64,000 nt of DNA from NCBI RefSeq assembly GCF_007858365.1, contig NZ_VFIO01000012.1, forward strand, positions 1 to 64,000. The letters run 5' to 3'. The notes under the pieces were generated by a model. It worked only from the letters and a program-made list of their open reading frames with translations. It ran no database searches and was not told the DNA's origin. A program made the translations under genes and the position numbers. The stretch is from Pseudomonas saxonica (GTDB lineage: Bacteria > Pseudomonadota > Gammaproteobacteria > Pseudomonadales > Pseudomonadaceae). Of this stretch, positions 1 through 9,059 are shown piece by piece (position 1 is the first letter of the stretch; every line of letters starts with the position of its first letter).

Positions 1-143
1 CGCCGCGACGGGCCATCCTTGGCCCGATCGCGGCTGGCTCGGCGTCCTGCCTCGCCACCCCCATAACAGCACCTGCGTTCAGCCTCCTGTGATGGGCCCC
101 AGTGTCGTCCCCACTGTTTCGGTGGCAGCAGTGAGATTGTTTT
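1..143. other. left-edge non-coding stretch
   Basis: No convincing coding frame is visible. The GC-rich text resembles a dispersed intergenic sequence that I recall from fluorescens-group Pseudomonas genomes, but it may equally be the tail of a gene lying outside the window. I assign no function. Confidence 0.25.
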
Positions 144-179
144 GAAGCTAAAAGCTAAAAGCTAAAAGCAAGAAGCTAG
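144..179. repeat. short tandem repeat, AAGCTAA-type
   Basis: Three to four near-identical 7-bp units (AAGCTAA) run in tandem and end with a degenerate copy, immediately downstream of the MobA-like gene. Tandem AAGCT-type repeats of this sort are frequent in Pseudomonas intergenic DNA. No function is inferred. Confidence 0.6.
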
Positions 180-181
180 AC

Positions 182-742
182 CTACTGCCCATCTGTTCCC
201 ATCAGTGACTGGACATACTGCAAGTCGTCCACAGTATCGACATCCAGCACGGTGCCTCTATCCGCCACCGCAACCCTAAGCACCTGATTATTGGCTCGAT
301 GAGCCTCAACAATACGTGCCGCCCCACGCTCACCAGAGAGTTGCGCCAACTCGTTGAAACACTCCGCGCCGAAGGCCACCGGATGGCCCTTTTGCCCATT
401 CCAGGTGGGCACCACAACAAGCGCCGAACCAAGACCTTCAGCGACGCTGCGCAGACTCATGGCGCTAATCAACGGCAAGTCGCCGGGCAAAATCAGCCAG
501 CCACCCGCGTCGGGCGTGGCCCGCACACCGGCAGCGATGGAGTCGCCCATGCCCTCGCCATCGGCCTTGGTCACTACATGCCACGGCAAACCAGACGCTT
601 GGGCCGCGCGAATGACATGATCAAGTACGGTGAGCCCGCACAACGGTGTCTGCAGCTTGTTCAGTGTGCCACCCGACGCGATAAACCGCGTTGAACGGCC
701 CGCGGCAAGGATTAGGACGACAGGCGAGTGGGGCGTGATCAT
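182..742 (-). CDS. MobA-like nucleotidyltransferase (NTP_transf_3 family)
   Basis: A 186-aa cytoplasmic protein of the MobA/MocA nucleotidyltransferase family, which transfers CMP or GMP to molybdopterin. The N-terminus carries the nucleotide-binding signature LAAGRSTRF at residues 12-20. Further on lie LPGDLPLIS (metal/nucleotide loop) and a GHPVAF segment, both typical of the family. The start at 742 has an AAGG seven bases upstream; an in-frame start further out would add 18 residues unlike the family. The MocA-like family often sits near molybdenum hydroxylase genes, but none is visible here, so whether the substrate is molybdopterin cytosine dinucleotide is not shown. It runs in the same direction as the LysR gene upstream, 58 bp away. 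Confidence 0.75.
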   Translation of the reverse strand: MITPHSPVVLILAAGRSTRFIASGGTLNKLQTPLCGLTVLDHVIRAAQASGLPWHVVTKADGEGMGDSIAAGVRATPDAGGWLILPGDLPLISAMSLRSVAEGLGSALVVVPTWNGQKGHPVAFGAECFNELAQLSGERGAARIVEAHRANNQVLRVAVADRGTVLDVDTVDDLQYVQSLMGTDGQ

Positions 743-800
743 GGGAAGACCTTGTTGATGATTTTTTGAAATGTTCAGGCTTGACGATGGGGCCATTGGA

Positions 801-1658
801 CTAACCCCTGGCAGCCAGTGTTTCGCAAAGTGTCACAAGTTGCAGTTTCAGCAGGTTACCCGCATGGCTGAGTCCCTGCAGGCCGTAGAGCGCCAAAAAT
901 ACGCCCTGAATATCTGGCAGGCCACTGTCCGCTTCCAGCACTTTATGCTGCGCATTGATGACTCGCTCTGGCAGCAAACTGATACCCAACCCGGCGGCCA
1001 CGGCAGCACAAACGCTGGCCAAGCTGGCACTTGAGTAACTGATGCGCCAGTTCCAGCCACCCATTTCCAAATGATGAAGCATTTCATTGCGGTACAAACC
1101 GTCTACGGGAAAGGCCACCAGAGGCAAGGGCTCACGTCGCAACGCGGGGGTTGAACGGCTATCCACCCAACACATGCGCTCTGGCCAGCATCCCAGGCAA
1201 TCTGTGCCCGGGCCCATCTGTTTGACCAGCAACAGGTCGAATTCCCCCTGACGATACAGACGCATCAGATCCGGGCCCAAACCGCTGGTGACTTCAAGTC
1301 GTACGCCCGGATGCTCCAGACCGAATTGCGCGAGGATAGGCATCAGGCGTTCAGCAGCAAAGTCTTCAGGCACGCCCAGACGTAATACCCCTTCACTTTT
1401 CAGATTGGATAGCACGTCGCGGGCTTCTTCTTGTAGCGCCAGGATGCGTCGCGCATACGCCAGCAGGCGTTCGCCCTCGGGGGTGGGCATGACCCGACGC
1501 TGTTCGCGGTCAAGCAATTTGCACCCAAGGCTGTCTTCCAGACGGCGTATTTGCTGGCTCACCGTGGACTGGGTGAGGTGCAAGCGCTGCGCCGCGCGGG
1601 TGAAGTTGGCGCAGTCCACGACCGCAATAAAGCTGCGTAGCAGAATAGGATCGAACAT
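801..1658 (-). CDS. LysR-family transcriptional regulator
   Basis: A 285-aa LysR-type regulator. Residues 1-60 hold the winged helix-turn-helix, with the motif FTRAAQRLHLTQSTVSQQI, followed by the linker helix and a substrate-binding domain to the C-terminus. The chosen ATG gives the family-standard beginning MFDPILLRSF. A GTG and two ATGs lie up to 24 bp further upstream with no better ribosome site, so the exact start is uncertain. It is transcribed divergently from the ankyrin gene at 1768 across about 110 bp, which is the usual place for its own operator. Its target could be the ankyrin/deaminase pair or the MobA-like gene. The inducer cannot be read from the sequence. Confidence 0.85.
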   Translation of the reverse strand: MFDPILLRSFIAVVDCANFTRAAQRLHLTQSTVSQQIRRLEDSLGCKLLDREQRRVMPTPEGERLLAYARRILALQEEARDVLSNLKSEGVLRLGVPEDFAAERLMPILAQFGLEHPGVRLEVTSGLGPDLMRLYRQGEFDLLLVKQMGPGTDCLGCWPERMCWVDSRSTPALRREPLPLVAFPVDGLYRNEMLHHLEMGGWNWRISYSSASLASVCAAVAAGLGISLLPERVINAQHKVLEADSGLPDIQGVFLALYGLQGLSHAGNLLKLQLVTLCETLAARG

Positions 1659-1767
1659 GGGTACCGCCATTCGCATAGCCACTGGAAGGCATGTTTATAT
1701 TTAATTTCAGAATGCTAGTGGGGCTGACCATACTGGCTTTTCAATTCGTTGATAAGAGGCAGAGACC

Positions 1768-2427
1768 ATGGCGGGGGTAGTCGGTAAAAAAGCGTTGCTG
1801 ACGGCCGGACTGTTGATGGCGGGGGTGGTCATGGCAAGCGACAAGCCTCTGCTCACGGCTGTAAAAGACGGTGAGCTGGGCAGGGTGCAGCAATTGATCA
1901 GCGAAGGTGCCGACGTCAACGTCCGCACACTGGATGGCAGCAGTGCACTGCTGCTGGCCACCCGCGCCAATCAGATTGACATCGCTCAGGCACTGATCGC
2001 GGCCGGTGCCAACGTTAACCAGAAGAACCTCATCCACGACAGTCCTTACTTGTTGGCAGGTGCCAGCGGGCACAATGAAATTCTTCAACAGGTTCTGGCC
2101 CATGGAGCCGACCTCAAGAGCACTAACCGCTATGGGGGCACGGCGCTGATCCCGGCATGTGAGCGCGGTCATGTTGAAACCGTACGCCTGCTGATTGCCG
2201 CCGGGGTTGACCTGAACCATGTCAATCGACTGGGCTGGACCTGCATGATGGAGGCCATCGTGCTGTCTGACGGCGGGGCAGACCATCAGCACATTGTCAG
2301 CCAGTTGATCGACGCCGGGGCCGACCTTGACCTGCCCGACAGCAACGGCGTGAGCCCGTTGCAACAGGCGCAAAAACGCGGTCAGAACGAGATTGCCCTC
2401 ATGTTGCGCAACGCTGGTGCACACTGA
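1768..2427 (+). CDS. periplasmic ankyrin-repeat protein
   Basis: A 219-aa protein with an N-terminal signal peptide (hydrophobic stretch about residues 9-22, likely cleavage after VMAS or thereabouts). Five to six ankyrin repeats follow, recognisable by recurring LI.AGA(D/N)VN and G.TAL...A patterns. Exported small ankyrin proteins of this kind occur in Pseudomonas next to catalase (AnkB) and other enzymes and are thought to act as protein-binding scaffolds. Here the neighbour is a deaminase whose start lies 18 bp downstream, so the two are probably cotranscribed. AGAGGC precedes the ATG. The binding partner is unknown. Confidence 0.8.
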   Translation: MAGVVGKKALLTAGLLMAGVVMASDKPLLTAVKDGELGRVQQLISEGADVNVRTLDGSSALLLATRANQIDIAQALIAAGANVNQKNLIHDSPYLLAGASGHNEILQQVLAHGADLKSTNRYGGTALIPACERGHVETVRLLIAAGVDLNHVNRLGWTCMMEAIVLSDGGADHQHIVSQLIDAGADLDLPDSNGVSPLQQAQKRGQNEIALMLRNAGAH

Positions 2428-2445
2428 TTGATGACGGGAGTTTGT

Positions 2446-2928
2446 ATGCATAACGATGAGTATTACTTGAACCGGGCCGTGGAATTGGCGGCCAGGAATG
2501 TGGCTGAGGGGGGACGGCCCTTTGGCGCCGTGCTGGTGAAAAACGATCAGGTCCAGGTTGAAGCCGTCAATAGCATTCATCTGAGCCAGGACCCCACCGC
2601 GCACGCTGAAATGCTGGCGATACGCAGTGCCAGCCAGCAACTGGGAGCGCGTCTGGACGGCTGCGTGATCTACGCCAGTGGCCAGCCATGCCCCATGTGT
2701 TTAAGCGCAATGTACTTGTGCGGTATTTCACGGGTGGTGTATGCCGCCAGCAATGAGCAGGGCGAACCTTTCGGGTTATCTACCGCTGCGATTTACCGGC
2801 AGATGGCGCTGCCCTTGGGCGATCAGGCGTTGCCAGTGCAACACCTTGGCCGGCCTGCCATGGTCGGGATTTATCGCGACTGGCAGGCTCGTCAAGTGCA
2901 GCAGGCCCGAGACACGGGTTGCGAATAA
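2446..2928 (+). CDS. nucleoside/guanine deaminase-like zinc enzyme
   Basis: A 160-aa member of the cytidine/deoxycytidylate deaminase superfamily (TadA/guanine deaminase branch). The zinc site is complete: H53-A-E55 in TAHAEML, and PCPMC with C82 and C85. The GRPFGAV motif near residue 23 is typical of nucleoside deaminases that act on free bases or nucleosides. The start is placed at 2446 because GGGAG lies about seven bases upstream; an in-frame TTG at 2428 would add six unsupported residues. It probably forms a short operon with the ankyrin gene. Guanine deamination is the likeliest activity, but cytosine or a tRNA substrate cannot be excluded. Confidence 0.8.
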   Translation: MHNDEYYLNRAVELAARNVAEGGRPFGAVLVKNDQVQVEAVNSIHLSQDPTAHAEMLAIRSASQQLGARLDGCVIYASGQPCPMCLSAMYLCGISRVVYAASNEQGEPFGLSTAAIYRQMALPLGDQALPVQHLGRPAMVGIYRDWQARQVQQARDTGCE

Positions 2929-2946
2929 TCAGGCGCTGGACGTGCT

Positions 2947-5202
2947 TTATTGCGTCGGCTTGATCAGTTGCAACTGTTGGCGGTAATCATCCGTCACCTG
3001 TCGCGCCTGGCTGTTGCTGGTGACCACGCGCGGGGTGATCAAAACGATCAGCTCCGTGCGTTTTTTGCTTTTGCTGGTTGTGCCGAACAACCAGCGCAAC
3101 CCCGGAATGCGCCCCAGGTACGGCACCGTTGACGCCGTGTCGCTGTTGTCCTGTTTGATCAGCCCCCCGAGCAATACCGTCTGGCCGCTTTGGACCGCCA
3201 CTTGAGTGGATACCGAACGGGTGGAAATACGCGGGTTGCCGTTGTTGTCGGACGTGGTGCTGGTGTTGGCGTCACTGACCTGCTGCTTGATGTCCATGTA
3301 CACAAGGCCACCCGGATTGATGCGCGGCATGACATCCAGAATGACCCCGGTCTGCACGTATTCAACGCTGCTCAGTGTGGTGTCAGAGACGTTGGTATTG
3401 ACCGTGGTCTGGCTGATGGGAATATTGTCACCGACCTGAATCTGCGCCTGTTGGTTGTTCATGACCACCAGCGACGGTGCAGACAGCACTTGTGTTCGGC
3501 CGTTGGTTTCCAGCGCATGCAGCGCCACTTGCAAGTTGCTGCTGACGAAGGAATAGAACAACGAGTCGGTTGCACCCAACCCCGCACCGCCGCCACCCAG
3601 CGCCCCCTGACTGCCGGAGGCATTGGCCACGGTGGTGCTGGCGGAGTTGCCGGCCAGACGACCCAGATACCACTGCACGCCCAGGTCAAGCTCGCCGCTG
3701 AGGTTGACTTCGAGAATCCGTGTTTCGATCTGCACCTGCATCGGCGCATTGTCCAGGCGTTTGACGGCCGCTTCGATCTCGGCCCATTGCGCGGGGCGTG
3801 TGCGTATCAGCAACTGGTTGCTGCTGACCTGCGCCGTAATGCGCGTGCTGTTATCCAGGCGTTGGCTGGCGCCCGATTCGCTAGTTGCAGTCTCAATGCT
3901 GGTGCCTTCCATGCCCCCGGCGTTATCGTCGACCACCTCACTTTCGCTGTCATCCTCGCTCTGTTGCAGTTCACCCTGGCTGTCGTTACTGGCGTTAAGG
4001 CCCATGCCGCTTGTGCTGCTGGCGCCACCCGAGAGAGAGGACAGGGAACGGGTGCGCAAGCCGGGCGCGACCTTGGCCGCGCTCTCATCCTTGATCTGGC
4101 CGTTGCCATAGATCTGGCGCAGGTATTTGGCCAGATCAGCGGCCTTCATGTTGCGAACGTCGTACACGTACATTTGCGGCTCATTGCCGCCACCCTCATC
4201 GATGGTATGAATCCAGTCACCCACTTCGCTCAGGTAGCGCGGTTGCGATGAGATGGCCACCACCGAATTGGTTCGTTCTATGGGCAGAAAACGCACCATG
4301 CCCGCCAACGGCATGCCGCTGTCAGGACCGAAGATTTTTTGCAGTTGCGGCATCAGCTCACCCACGCTGGCCCGTTGCAAGCCATACACGCCAATAGACA
4401 TGCCCTTGAGCCAGTCAACATCGAAGGTGTCGATGGTGTCCTGATAGTTGGCCAGCTCATCGGGTGTGCCGGCGAGGCTGAGCACGTTGCGCGCCGGATC
4501 GACCAGCAAAAAGGCGTTGTCGCGGGCGAAAGGCTTGAGCAGTTTCTGCATCTCGGTGGCCGAGATGTAATGCAACGGGAACAGCCGCGCCGACAGGCCA
4601 GTGGAGGGGCGTGCCACGGGCATCTCGGGCACCAGTTTGCCCGCCACCGCCTGATTGGCGGGCAGGATCACGTATCGGCTGCCCTGACGGATCATTGCGT
4701 TGTCGGTCCATGACAGCAGGGTTTCCAGAATCGACAGCGCCTGTTGCTTGTTCACCGGCTTGGACGTCGAGAAACTGACCTCGCCTTTGACGCCCTGATT
4801 GATGCTGTAGTTTTCGTGCAACAAATCGCCCATCACACTGTTGATCACGGCTTCGATCGGCTGATTGGTGAAGTTGAAAACAATGTCGCCGCTTGCGTCA
4901 GCGGGAGTGTTTGCAGTTGAGGAGGATGCCGCCGGGGCGGGAGGGCGGACAAATGTCTGGTTGCCTGTTTTGATCTGCTGGCGCGGTGAGGCCTTGGCGC
5001 TCGCACCGGTCTGCGGTGGCAGACGATCAGGTTCGCTCAAGGGCGCACGCTGCGACCCGGTGCCCTGGAGTGCTTCCTGCATCAGCGCCGGGTCGTTTTC
5101 AAAATGCTCCGGTGTGGTGGCGCAACCGGCCAGTGCAACTGCGGTGGCCAGGCACAGCAGGGGGCTGCGCAAACGGGGAAACTCTAGGTAGCGATTGTTC
5201 AT
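2947..5202 (-). CDS. gspD: type II secretion secretin GspD (lipoprotein secretin)
   Basis: A 751-aa outer-membrane secretin, the exit channel of the type II system. The N-terminus is a lipoprotein signal with lipobox LAGC, Cys27, so the secretin is predicted to be self-anchored by a lipid, as known for HxcQ of P. aeruginosa, and not to need a separate pilotin. An N0 domain lies around residues 105-190, followed by N1-N3 repeats with a long acidic and Ser-rich insertion near 380-445. The C-terminal secretin barrel holds VQIETRILEV and the LLGGLI and VPYLGRIPGL motifs. It is the last gene of the gsp operon and overlaps the preceding gene by 4 bp. Confidence 0.95.
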   Translation of the reverse strand: MNNRYLEFPRLRSPLLCLATAVALAGCATTPEHFENDPALMQEALQGTGSQRAPLSEPDRLPPQTGASAKASPRQQIKTGNQTFVRPPAPAASSSTANTPADASGDIVFNFTNQPIEAVINSVMGDLLHENYSINQGVKGEVSFSTSKPVNKQQALSILETLLSWTDNAMIRQGSRYVILPANQAVAGKLVPEMPVARPSTGLSARLFPLHYISATEMQKLLKPFARDNAFLLVDPARNVLSLAGTPDELANYQDTIDTFDVDWLKGMSIGVYGLQRASVGELMPQLQKIFGPDSGMPLAGMVRFLPIERTNSVVAISSQPRYLSEVGDWIHTIDEGGGNEPQMYVYDVRNMKAADLAKYLRQIYGNGQIKDESAAKVAPGLRTRSLSSLSGGASSTSGMGLNASNDSQGELQQSEDDSESEVVDDNAGGMEGTSIETATSESGASQRLDNSTRITAQVSSNQLLIRTRPAQWAEIEAAVKRLDNAPMQVQIETRILEVNLSGELDLGVQWYLGRLAGNSASTTVANASGSQGALGGGGAGLGATDSLFYSFVSSNLQVALHALETNGRTQVLSAPSLVVMNNQQAQIQVGDNIPISQTTVNTNVSDTTLSSVEYVQTGVILDVMPRINPGGLVYMDIKQQVSDANTSTTSDNNGNPRISTRSVSTQVAVQSGQTVLLGGLIKQDNSDTASTVPYLGRIPGLRWLFGTTSKSKKRTELIVLITPRVVTSNSQARQVTDDYRQQLQLIKPTQ

Positions 5203-5711
5203 GGTGTGGGTACGTCTGGAAGGGTAATTAGGGGCGCTTTCGAGGGGGGCGGAAGGCGCAGCAGGGGCAGGCGCAGTTCGCGCGTCTGGCCCTGATGACT
5301 GAAGGTGGCGTGTTGTGGCGAGGCGCCGGTCAGCGTCCAGCCATTATCGAGCGTGCTGCCGACGGCCAGTTTCAGGGTGTGTTTGCCCGGCATGCGCAAC
5401 AGTACCCACTGCGCTTGCCCGGTGATGATCACGCCCGTGAGGCGGATTCCGTCGAGCGAGCCCTGGCCTTTGCCGGTGATCAGATCGGGCCTGCGCTGGG
5501 GGCTGAACATTGACTGTTGCCAGGTCAGTGCCAGCGCTTGCGAAGGCAGGGGCCGAAGGGCTTGGGGTAGCTTGACCGGTGCGGATTGGCGTGGGGTTCC
5601 AGCCGGCAGCCAGTCAACGGTCTGGCCCGCCCCCATCAACAGGCTGAGGGCCGTGGCGGTGAGCAGGGCTGTACTGATCAGTAGCACGAGAGGAAGACGG
5701 TCGAACCTCAT
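5199..5711 (-). CDS. GspC/GspN-like inner-membrane component
   Basis: A 170-aa protein with one N-terminal transmembrane helix (about residues 8-27) and a periplasmic part resembling the homology-region domain of GspC, with LTGVI, WVLL and KLAVGSTLDNGWTLT segments. No PDZ or coiled-coil domain follows; the end is Pro-rich. It therefore looks like a short GspC, sometimes annotated GspN, linking the inner-membrane platform to the secretin. It overlaps gspM and gspD by 4 bp each, which indicates translational coupling. The position immediately before gspD supports the GspC role. Confidence 0.75.
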   Translation of the reverse strand: MRFDRLPLVLLISTALLTATALSLLMGAGQTVDWLPAGTPRQSAPVKLPQALRPLPSQALALTWQQSMFSPQRRPDLITGKGQGSLDGIRLTGVIITGQAQWVLLRMPGKHTLKLAVGSTLDNGWTLTGASPQHATFSHQGQTRELRLPLLRLPPPSKAPLITLPDVPTP

Positions 5712-6346
5712 GCTTTAGGCTTCCCGGTCGTGACAGGGCGGCGTTCTGGCTGCGTCGGTGCCAGTTGCAGATAACCGCGCAGCAGCAGATGCACTTGCAA
5801 GCGTCCAGCGCCGCCACTGGTGGGGGCTGACGTGGCGCGACGCAGGCTCAGATTATCGACGAACAGAAAGGGTTGCCCGTATTCAAAGTCGTGCAGCAGG
5901 TTGGCCAAGGGTTCCATCGCGCAGTCCAGGGTCAGACTGACTTTTACCTGACGATACGGTTCGGCGCTGTCGTGCTCCGGTGTGATGGGCATGCGCTGCG
6001 TAACCTGACACCCCGGGCCCTGGTTGGCGTGTGCCTTGACCCGGTCGAGGCTGTATTGCATCAGGTCGGCGGCCACTGCACTGGGGTCTTCGCCGGGCAG
6101 CAGGCTGGAGCGGCTGGACGGGTCGCGGCGCGCGGCCTGCAACTGTTGTTGCAGGCCGGTGCGTTGTTGCACGATCCCGGCATAGCGTTGCTGTTGCGCA
6201 CGCAGGGTGTCGGCCTGTTCCTCAAGGTCATTCAACGGGTCGAGAAACCAGCTTTGCACCAGCAGCCACCAGGCGGCCCAAAGCAACAAGGTCAGCACGA
6301 TCAAGGCCGCACCACGGCGCTCGCGCGGGGTTAATTCACGGCGCAT
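5708..6346 (-). CDS. gspM: type II secretion protein GspM
   Basis: A 212-aa bitopic inner-membrane protein: a short basic N-terminus, a hydrophobic helix around residues 13-32 (ALIVLTLLLWAAWWLLV), then a coiled-coil stretch rich in Gln and Leu and a small periplasmic domain. It partners GspL in the inner-membrane platform. The start at 6346 is set by a perfect AAGGAGG located inside the end of gspL, giving an 11-bp overlap. An upstream in-frame start would overlap gspL much further. Confidence 0.85.
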   Translation of the reverse strand: MRRELTPRERRGAALIVLTLLLWAAWWLLVQSWFLDPLNDLEEQADTLRAQQQRYAGIVQQRTGLQQQLQAARRDPSSRSSLLPGEDPSAVAADLMQYSLDRVKAHANQGPGCQVTQRMPITPEHDSAEPYRQVKVSLTLDCAMEPLANLLHDFEYGQPFLFVDNLSLRRATSAPTSGGAGRLQVHLLLRGYLQLAPTQPERRPVTTGKPKA

Positions 6347-7367
6347 CAGTGGCCTCCTTGCGCAGTTGCGCGCGCAGGGAAAACCGCTCTTTGCCGGTGT
6401 CGGCATCGGGCTGGATGATGCCCTGGAACTGCACGTCATCGAGGGTCTTGCAGTCCTTCATACGGGTGATCAATGCGCTGGCCTTGGCGCTTTGCCCGGA
6501 AAGGGAGACGCCACCGCCGTCAGCGATTTCCAGTTGTTCGACCCAGGTGTCGGCACCGAGGCAGCCGGTGAGGTCGACCAATACACTGGACAGGGTTGGC
6601 TGCGCGGCTTTGTTGCGGGCCAGATACTGTGCGGCGCCCTGGGTATTGCTCAATTCGCGGCGCAGATTTTGCACCGCCTGCACCTCTTCGCGTTGTTCCT
6701 CGACACGCTGCTGCATGGCTTCGACCATGCGTGTGCGTGCATTCAGCCAGAGCGCCATGCAACTGATCAGCAACAGGCAGCACGCCAGCGCCAGACAGCG
6801 GGGTAATCGAGCGTGTCGGCGGCGCGGTGGTTTCTGTTCAGTGGGCAACACGTCAACGCCCAATAGCCGGCCATCGCCATCGAGCCCGTCGACAGCATGC
6901 AACGCCAGCCCTTGTGCCGTGCAGGCGTCGATCACCGGTTGCAGCCGTTCGCGCAAAATCGCGACGAGCAGCACCTGCGCCTGTGCCCCGAGCTTACCGG
7001 TGACACGGGCGACGTAGTGCATCTGATCGCGAGGGAAGGGCGTGTATTTATCCAGCTCAAAGCCAATGACGCTGTGCAGATCCCGCAAGGCCGCGGTGGG
7101 CAGCAACAGCGTCTGGGTCAGCAGCATGTTCACTGGCAAGACCAGAATCAGCCGCTCGTTTTCATGCACATCAATCGGCCCGGTCAATGGCCAGTGGATC
7201 AATCGCTCGTTTGCCTGCTTGAATAATCGCGCTCGCGCAGCCGCAGGTAACAGGGCGTGCAGTTCGTTCAGCCATGCCAGCCATAACTGTCGGGCACGGC
7301 TGTCCCGCCATTGGCCATTTAGGTCAGCCTGGAGCGGGGCGAGTCGCTTTGAAAGTAAGTGCTTCAT
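6336..7367 (-). CDS. gspL: type II secretion protein GspL
   Basis: A 343-aa inner-membrane platform protein that couples the GspE ATPase to the pseudopilus assembly machine. The first 200 residues form the cytoplasmic actin-like fold (GFELDKYTPFPRDQM is typical of GspL/PilM relatives). A transmembrane helix follows at about 195-218, with a periplasmic coiled coil and ferredoxin-like domain to the end. It overlaps gspK by 4 bp and gspM by 11 bp. Confidence 0.88.
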   Translation of the reverse strand: MKHLLSKRLAPLQADLNGQWRDSRARQLWLAWLNELHALLPAAARARLFKQANERLIHWPLTGPIDVHENERLILVLPVNMLLTQTLLLPTAALRDLHSVIGFELDKYTPFPRDQMHYVARVTGKLGAQAQVLLVAILRERLQPVIDACTAQGLALHAVDGLDGDGRLLGVDVLPTEQKPPRRRHARLPRCLALACCLLLISCMALWLNARTRMVEAMQQRVEEQREEVQAVQNLRRELSNTQGAAQYLARNKAAQPTLSSVLVDLTGCLGADTWVEQLEIADGGGVSLSGQSAKASALITRMKDCKTLDDVQFQGIIQPDADTGKERFSLRAQLRKEATDAP

Positions 7368-8086
7368 TCTTGCCAGCGCAGGACCCGGTAAGGCCTCACA
7401 CCCTCCTTCGATGGGTTCAGTAACAGCGTGACGCTGAGCGTTTTGCTAAAGCCGCCGGGTAATGTTGCCCGGCTTTGCAGGGTGATGACGGGGCCAGCCT
7501 GCGTGGTCGTACCGCTGCTTTGAGGCAGTTTCAGAGCACGGCGTAACCAGGGCGAAGCCAGGCGCGCATCCGGTGCGGGCAGTCCGCTCCACAGGGTCAG
7601 GTGCGCACTGGCGCAGGTGTAGCGGTGCTGATCCATGCCCGCCAGTTCGCGCACTTCCTCAATCGTGCGCAGGGGTGCCCGCTCGCCTCTACGGCGCTGG
7701 TTCAGGGCTTGCGACAGTTGCGCGGATTGCTCGGCCGAGCCGCCGCAGGCCACTACCAGCCGTGCCAACGAGTCGACGGGAGCTGCGTTAATGTCCAGCT
7801 TTCCCGCTTCGCTGGTCAGGCTGACCGCCAACGAGGCTTCGTCAAACTGCAGCGCATGCGGTTGACCGTCTGCACGCCAGTGGCGCACGGGGTCGCGGTC
7901 CAGTTGCGCCAGCACTGCCATCCCGATGCCCGCTTCGGCCGCCAGCAGTGCCTGGGTCTGTTGGCGCTGCCATAAGGCTTGCCGATTTTGCAGATGCACC
8001 CAGCCCACCAGTCCGGCCAGCAAGGTGCTCAGCAGCGCCAGCACCCATAGCACCAACAACAGCGCCACACCGCGCTGGCGCTTCAT
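7364..8086 (-). CDS. gspK: minor pseudopilin GspK
   Basis: A 240-aa minor pseudopilin, the tip subunit of the pseudopilus. The prepilin site is KRQRG followed by VALLLVLWVLALLS. The residue at +5 of the mature protein is Leu instead of Glu, as expected for GspK. It is on the short side for GspK, which is usually around 300 aa, so the alpha-helical insertion domain is probably reduced. It overlaps gspJ and gspL by 4 bp. Confidence 0.88.
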   Translation of the reverse strand: MKRQRGVALLLVLWVLALLSTLLAGLVGWVHLQNRQALWQRQQTQALLAAEAGIGMAVLAQLDRDPVRHWRADGQPHALQFDEASLAVSLTSEAGKLDINAAPVDSLARLVVACGGSAEQSAQLSQALNQRRRGERAPLRTIEEVRELAGMDQHRYTCASAHLTLWSGLPAPDARLASPWLRRALKLPQSSGTTTQAGPVITLQSRATLPGGFSKTLSVTLLLNPSKEGVRPYRVLRWQE

Positions 8087-8694
8087 AACGTTCGAGCCTC
8101 AGATGCCAGATCAAGGCGCAGGTCGATACTTTGCAACGGCCACGTCACCGGCCCTGCCAGCTGTACATCGACGCGCACACTGATCGGCAAGCGTGCGGGC
8201 CAGGGCCAGTGGTCCAGCCAGTCGGTGGCCTCACCTTTGGGCGAGATGCCGCGATAGCTGAAGTTCACGCTGTGCACTTGATGCAGCAGCACCTGCGGTT
8301 CTTGCGCAGGCAGCAAAGCCTGATTGCGCAGACGTTGCACAATCACCTGCAACCGTTGACCCGCCGCCAGCGTCACGCTGTAGCGATACAAACCGCCGCC
8401 CAGATGGGCCGAGAGCGGCGCGTAAAAATGCACGCTGTGTCGCTCGCCGACGAACACCGGCGCCTGCGTAGCATCGGGGCCGGAGGCTGCCAGCGGTAAC
8501 GTCTGGCCGATGGCGGTGTGCAGAAAGTTCTGCGTGGAGCGCACCTCATCCAGTCGCGTGCTGTAGCGTTCGGCCTTGACCATCGCTCGATTGGCGCCGG
8601 TGATCGCCCCTGCAATCAGGGCCAGCAAAATGCCAAGCAGGCTCAACACCACCAGCACTTCGAGCAACGTAAAACCTTGCGCAGCACGCTTCAT
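8083..8694 (-). CDS. gspJ: minor pseudopilin GspJ
   Basis: A 203-aa minor pseudopilin. The prepilin peptidase site is AAQG followed by FTLLEVL, with Glu12 at position +5 of the mature chain, then a hydrophobic helix. GspJ forms the pseudopilus tip with GspI and GspK. It overlaps gspI and gspK by 4 bp. No prepilin peptidase is encoded in the window, so processing is presumably by PilD made elsewhere. Confidence 0.88.
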   Translation of the reverse strand: MKRAAQGFTLLEVLVVLSLLGILLALIAGAITGANRAMVKAERYSTRLDEVRSTQNFLHTAIGQTLPLAASGPDATQAPVFVGERHSVHFYAPLSAHLGGGLYRYSVTLAAGQRLQVIVQRLRNQALLPAQEPQVLLHQVHSVNFSYRGISPKGEATDWLDHWPWPARLPISVRVDVQLAGPVTWPLQSIDLRLDLASEARTL

Positions 8695-9059
8695 GGGTTC
8701 ACCCCCGAACCGGCACTGCGCACTTGCAGCGTGCTGTAGTGCGCGTGCCGAGTGCCGTCGCTGAGCTCAAGCTCGAGTCGCCAGGCCGTAAGCGGGGCAT
8801 TGCCTGCCGCTAGCGCACTGACATTCAGCCGCCACGTCACCCCCGACCAGCGTCCTTCCGTGACGCCCGCCTGCAAGCGGCCCACGTTGGCTTCGGCCAT
8901 CAGTGAGCGCGCTGTCAAGCTCAGCCGATCACTGCGTTGTGCCTGTTGCAGGGCGCGGGCGCTCTGCCCGAACGCGGCCACCAAAACACTGCTGCACACC
9001 GCCAGCACGGCGAGGGCGGCAAGCATCTCCAACAAGGTAAAACCTCGCTGGCCGTTCAC
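8691..9059 (-). CDS. gspI: minor pseudopilin GspI
   Basis: A 122-aa minor pseudopilin with processing site NGQRG then FTLLEML, Glu at +5. I chose the GTG at 9059, which overlaps the gspH stop as GTGA. The longer in-frame ATG at 9113 would put 24 residues before the cleavage site, unusual for a pseudopilin leader, and would lie well inside gspH. Confidence 0.82.
   Translation of the reverse strand: MNGQRGFTLLEMLAALAVLAVCSSVLVAAFGQSARALQQAQRSDRLSLTARSLMAEANVGRLQAGVTEGRWSGVTWRLNVSALAAGNAPLTAWRLELELSDGTRHAHYSTLQVRSAGSGVNP

Noticed and set aside
1741..2640. 299-codon open frame on the minus strand opposite the ankyrin and deaminase genes
   Set aside because: Both genes on the plus strand show clear motifs; the antisense frame has none.
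3190..4251. 353-codon open frame on the plus strand inside gspD
   Set aside because: Shadow of the secretin gene; no family features and no ribosome site.
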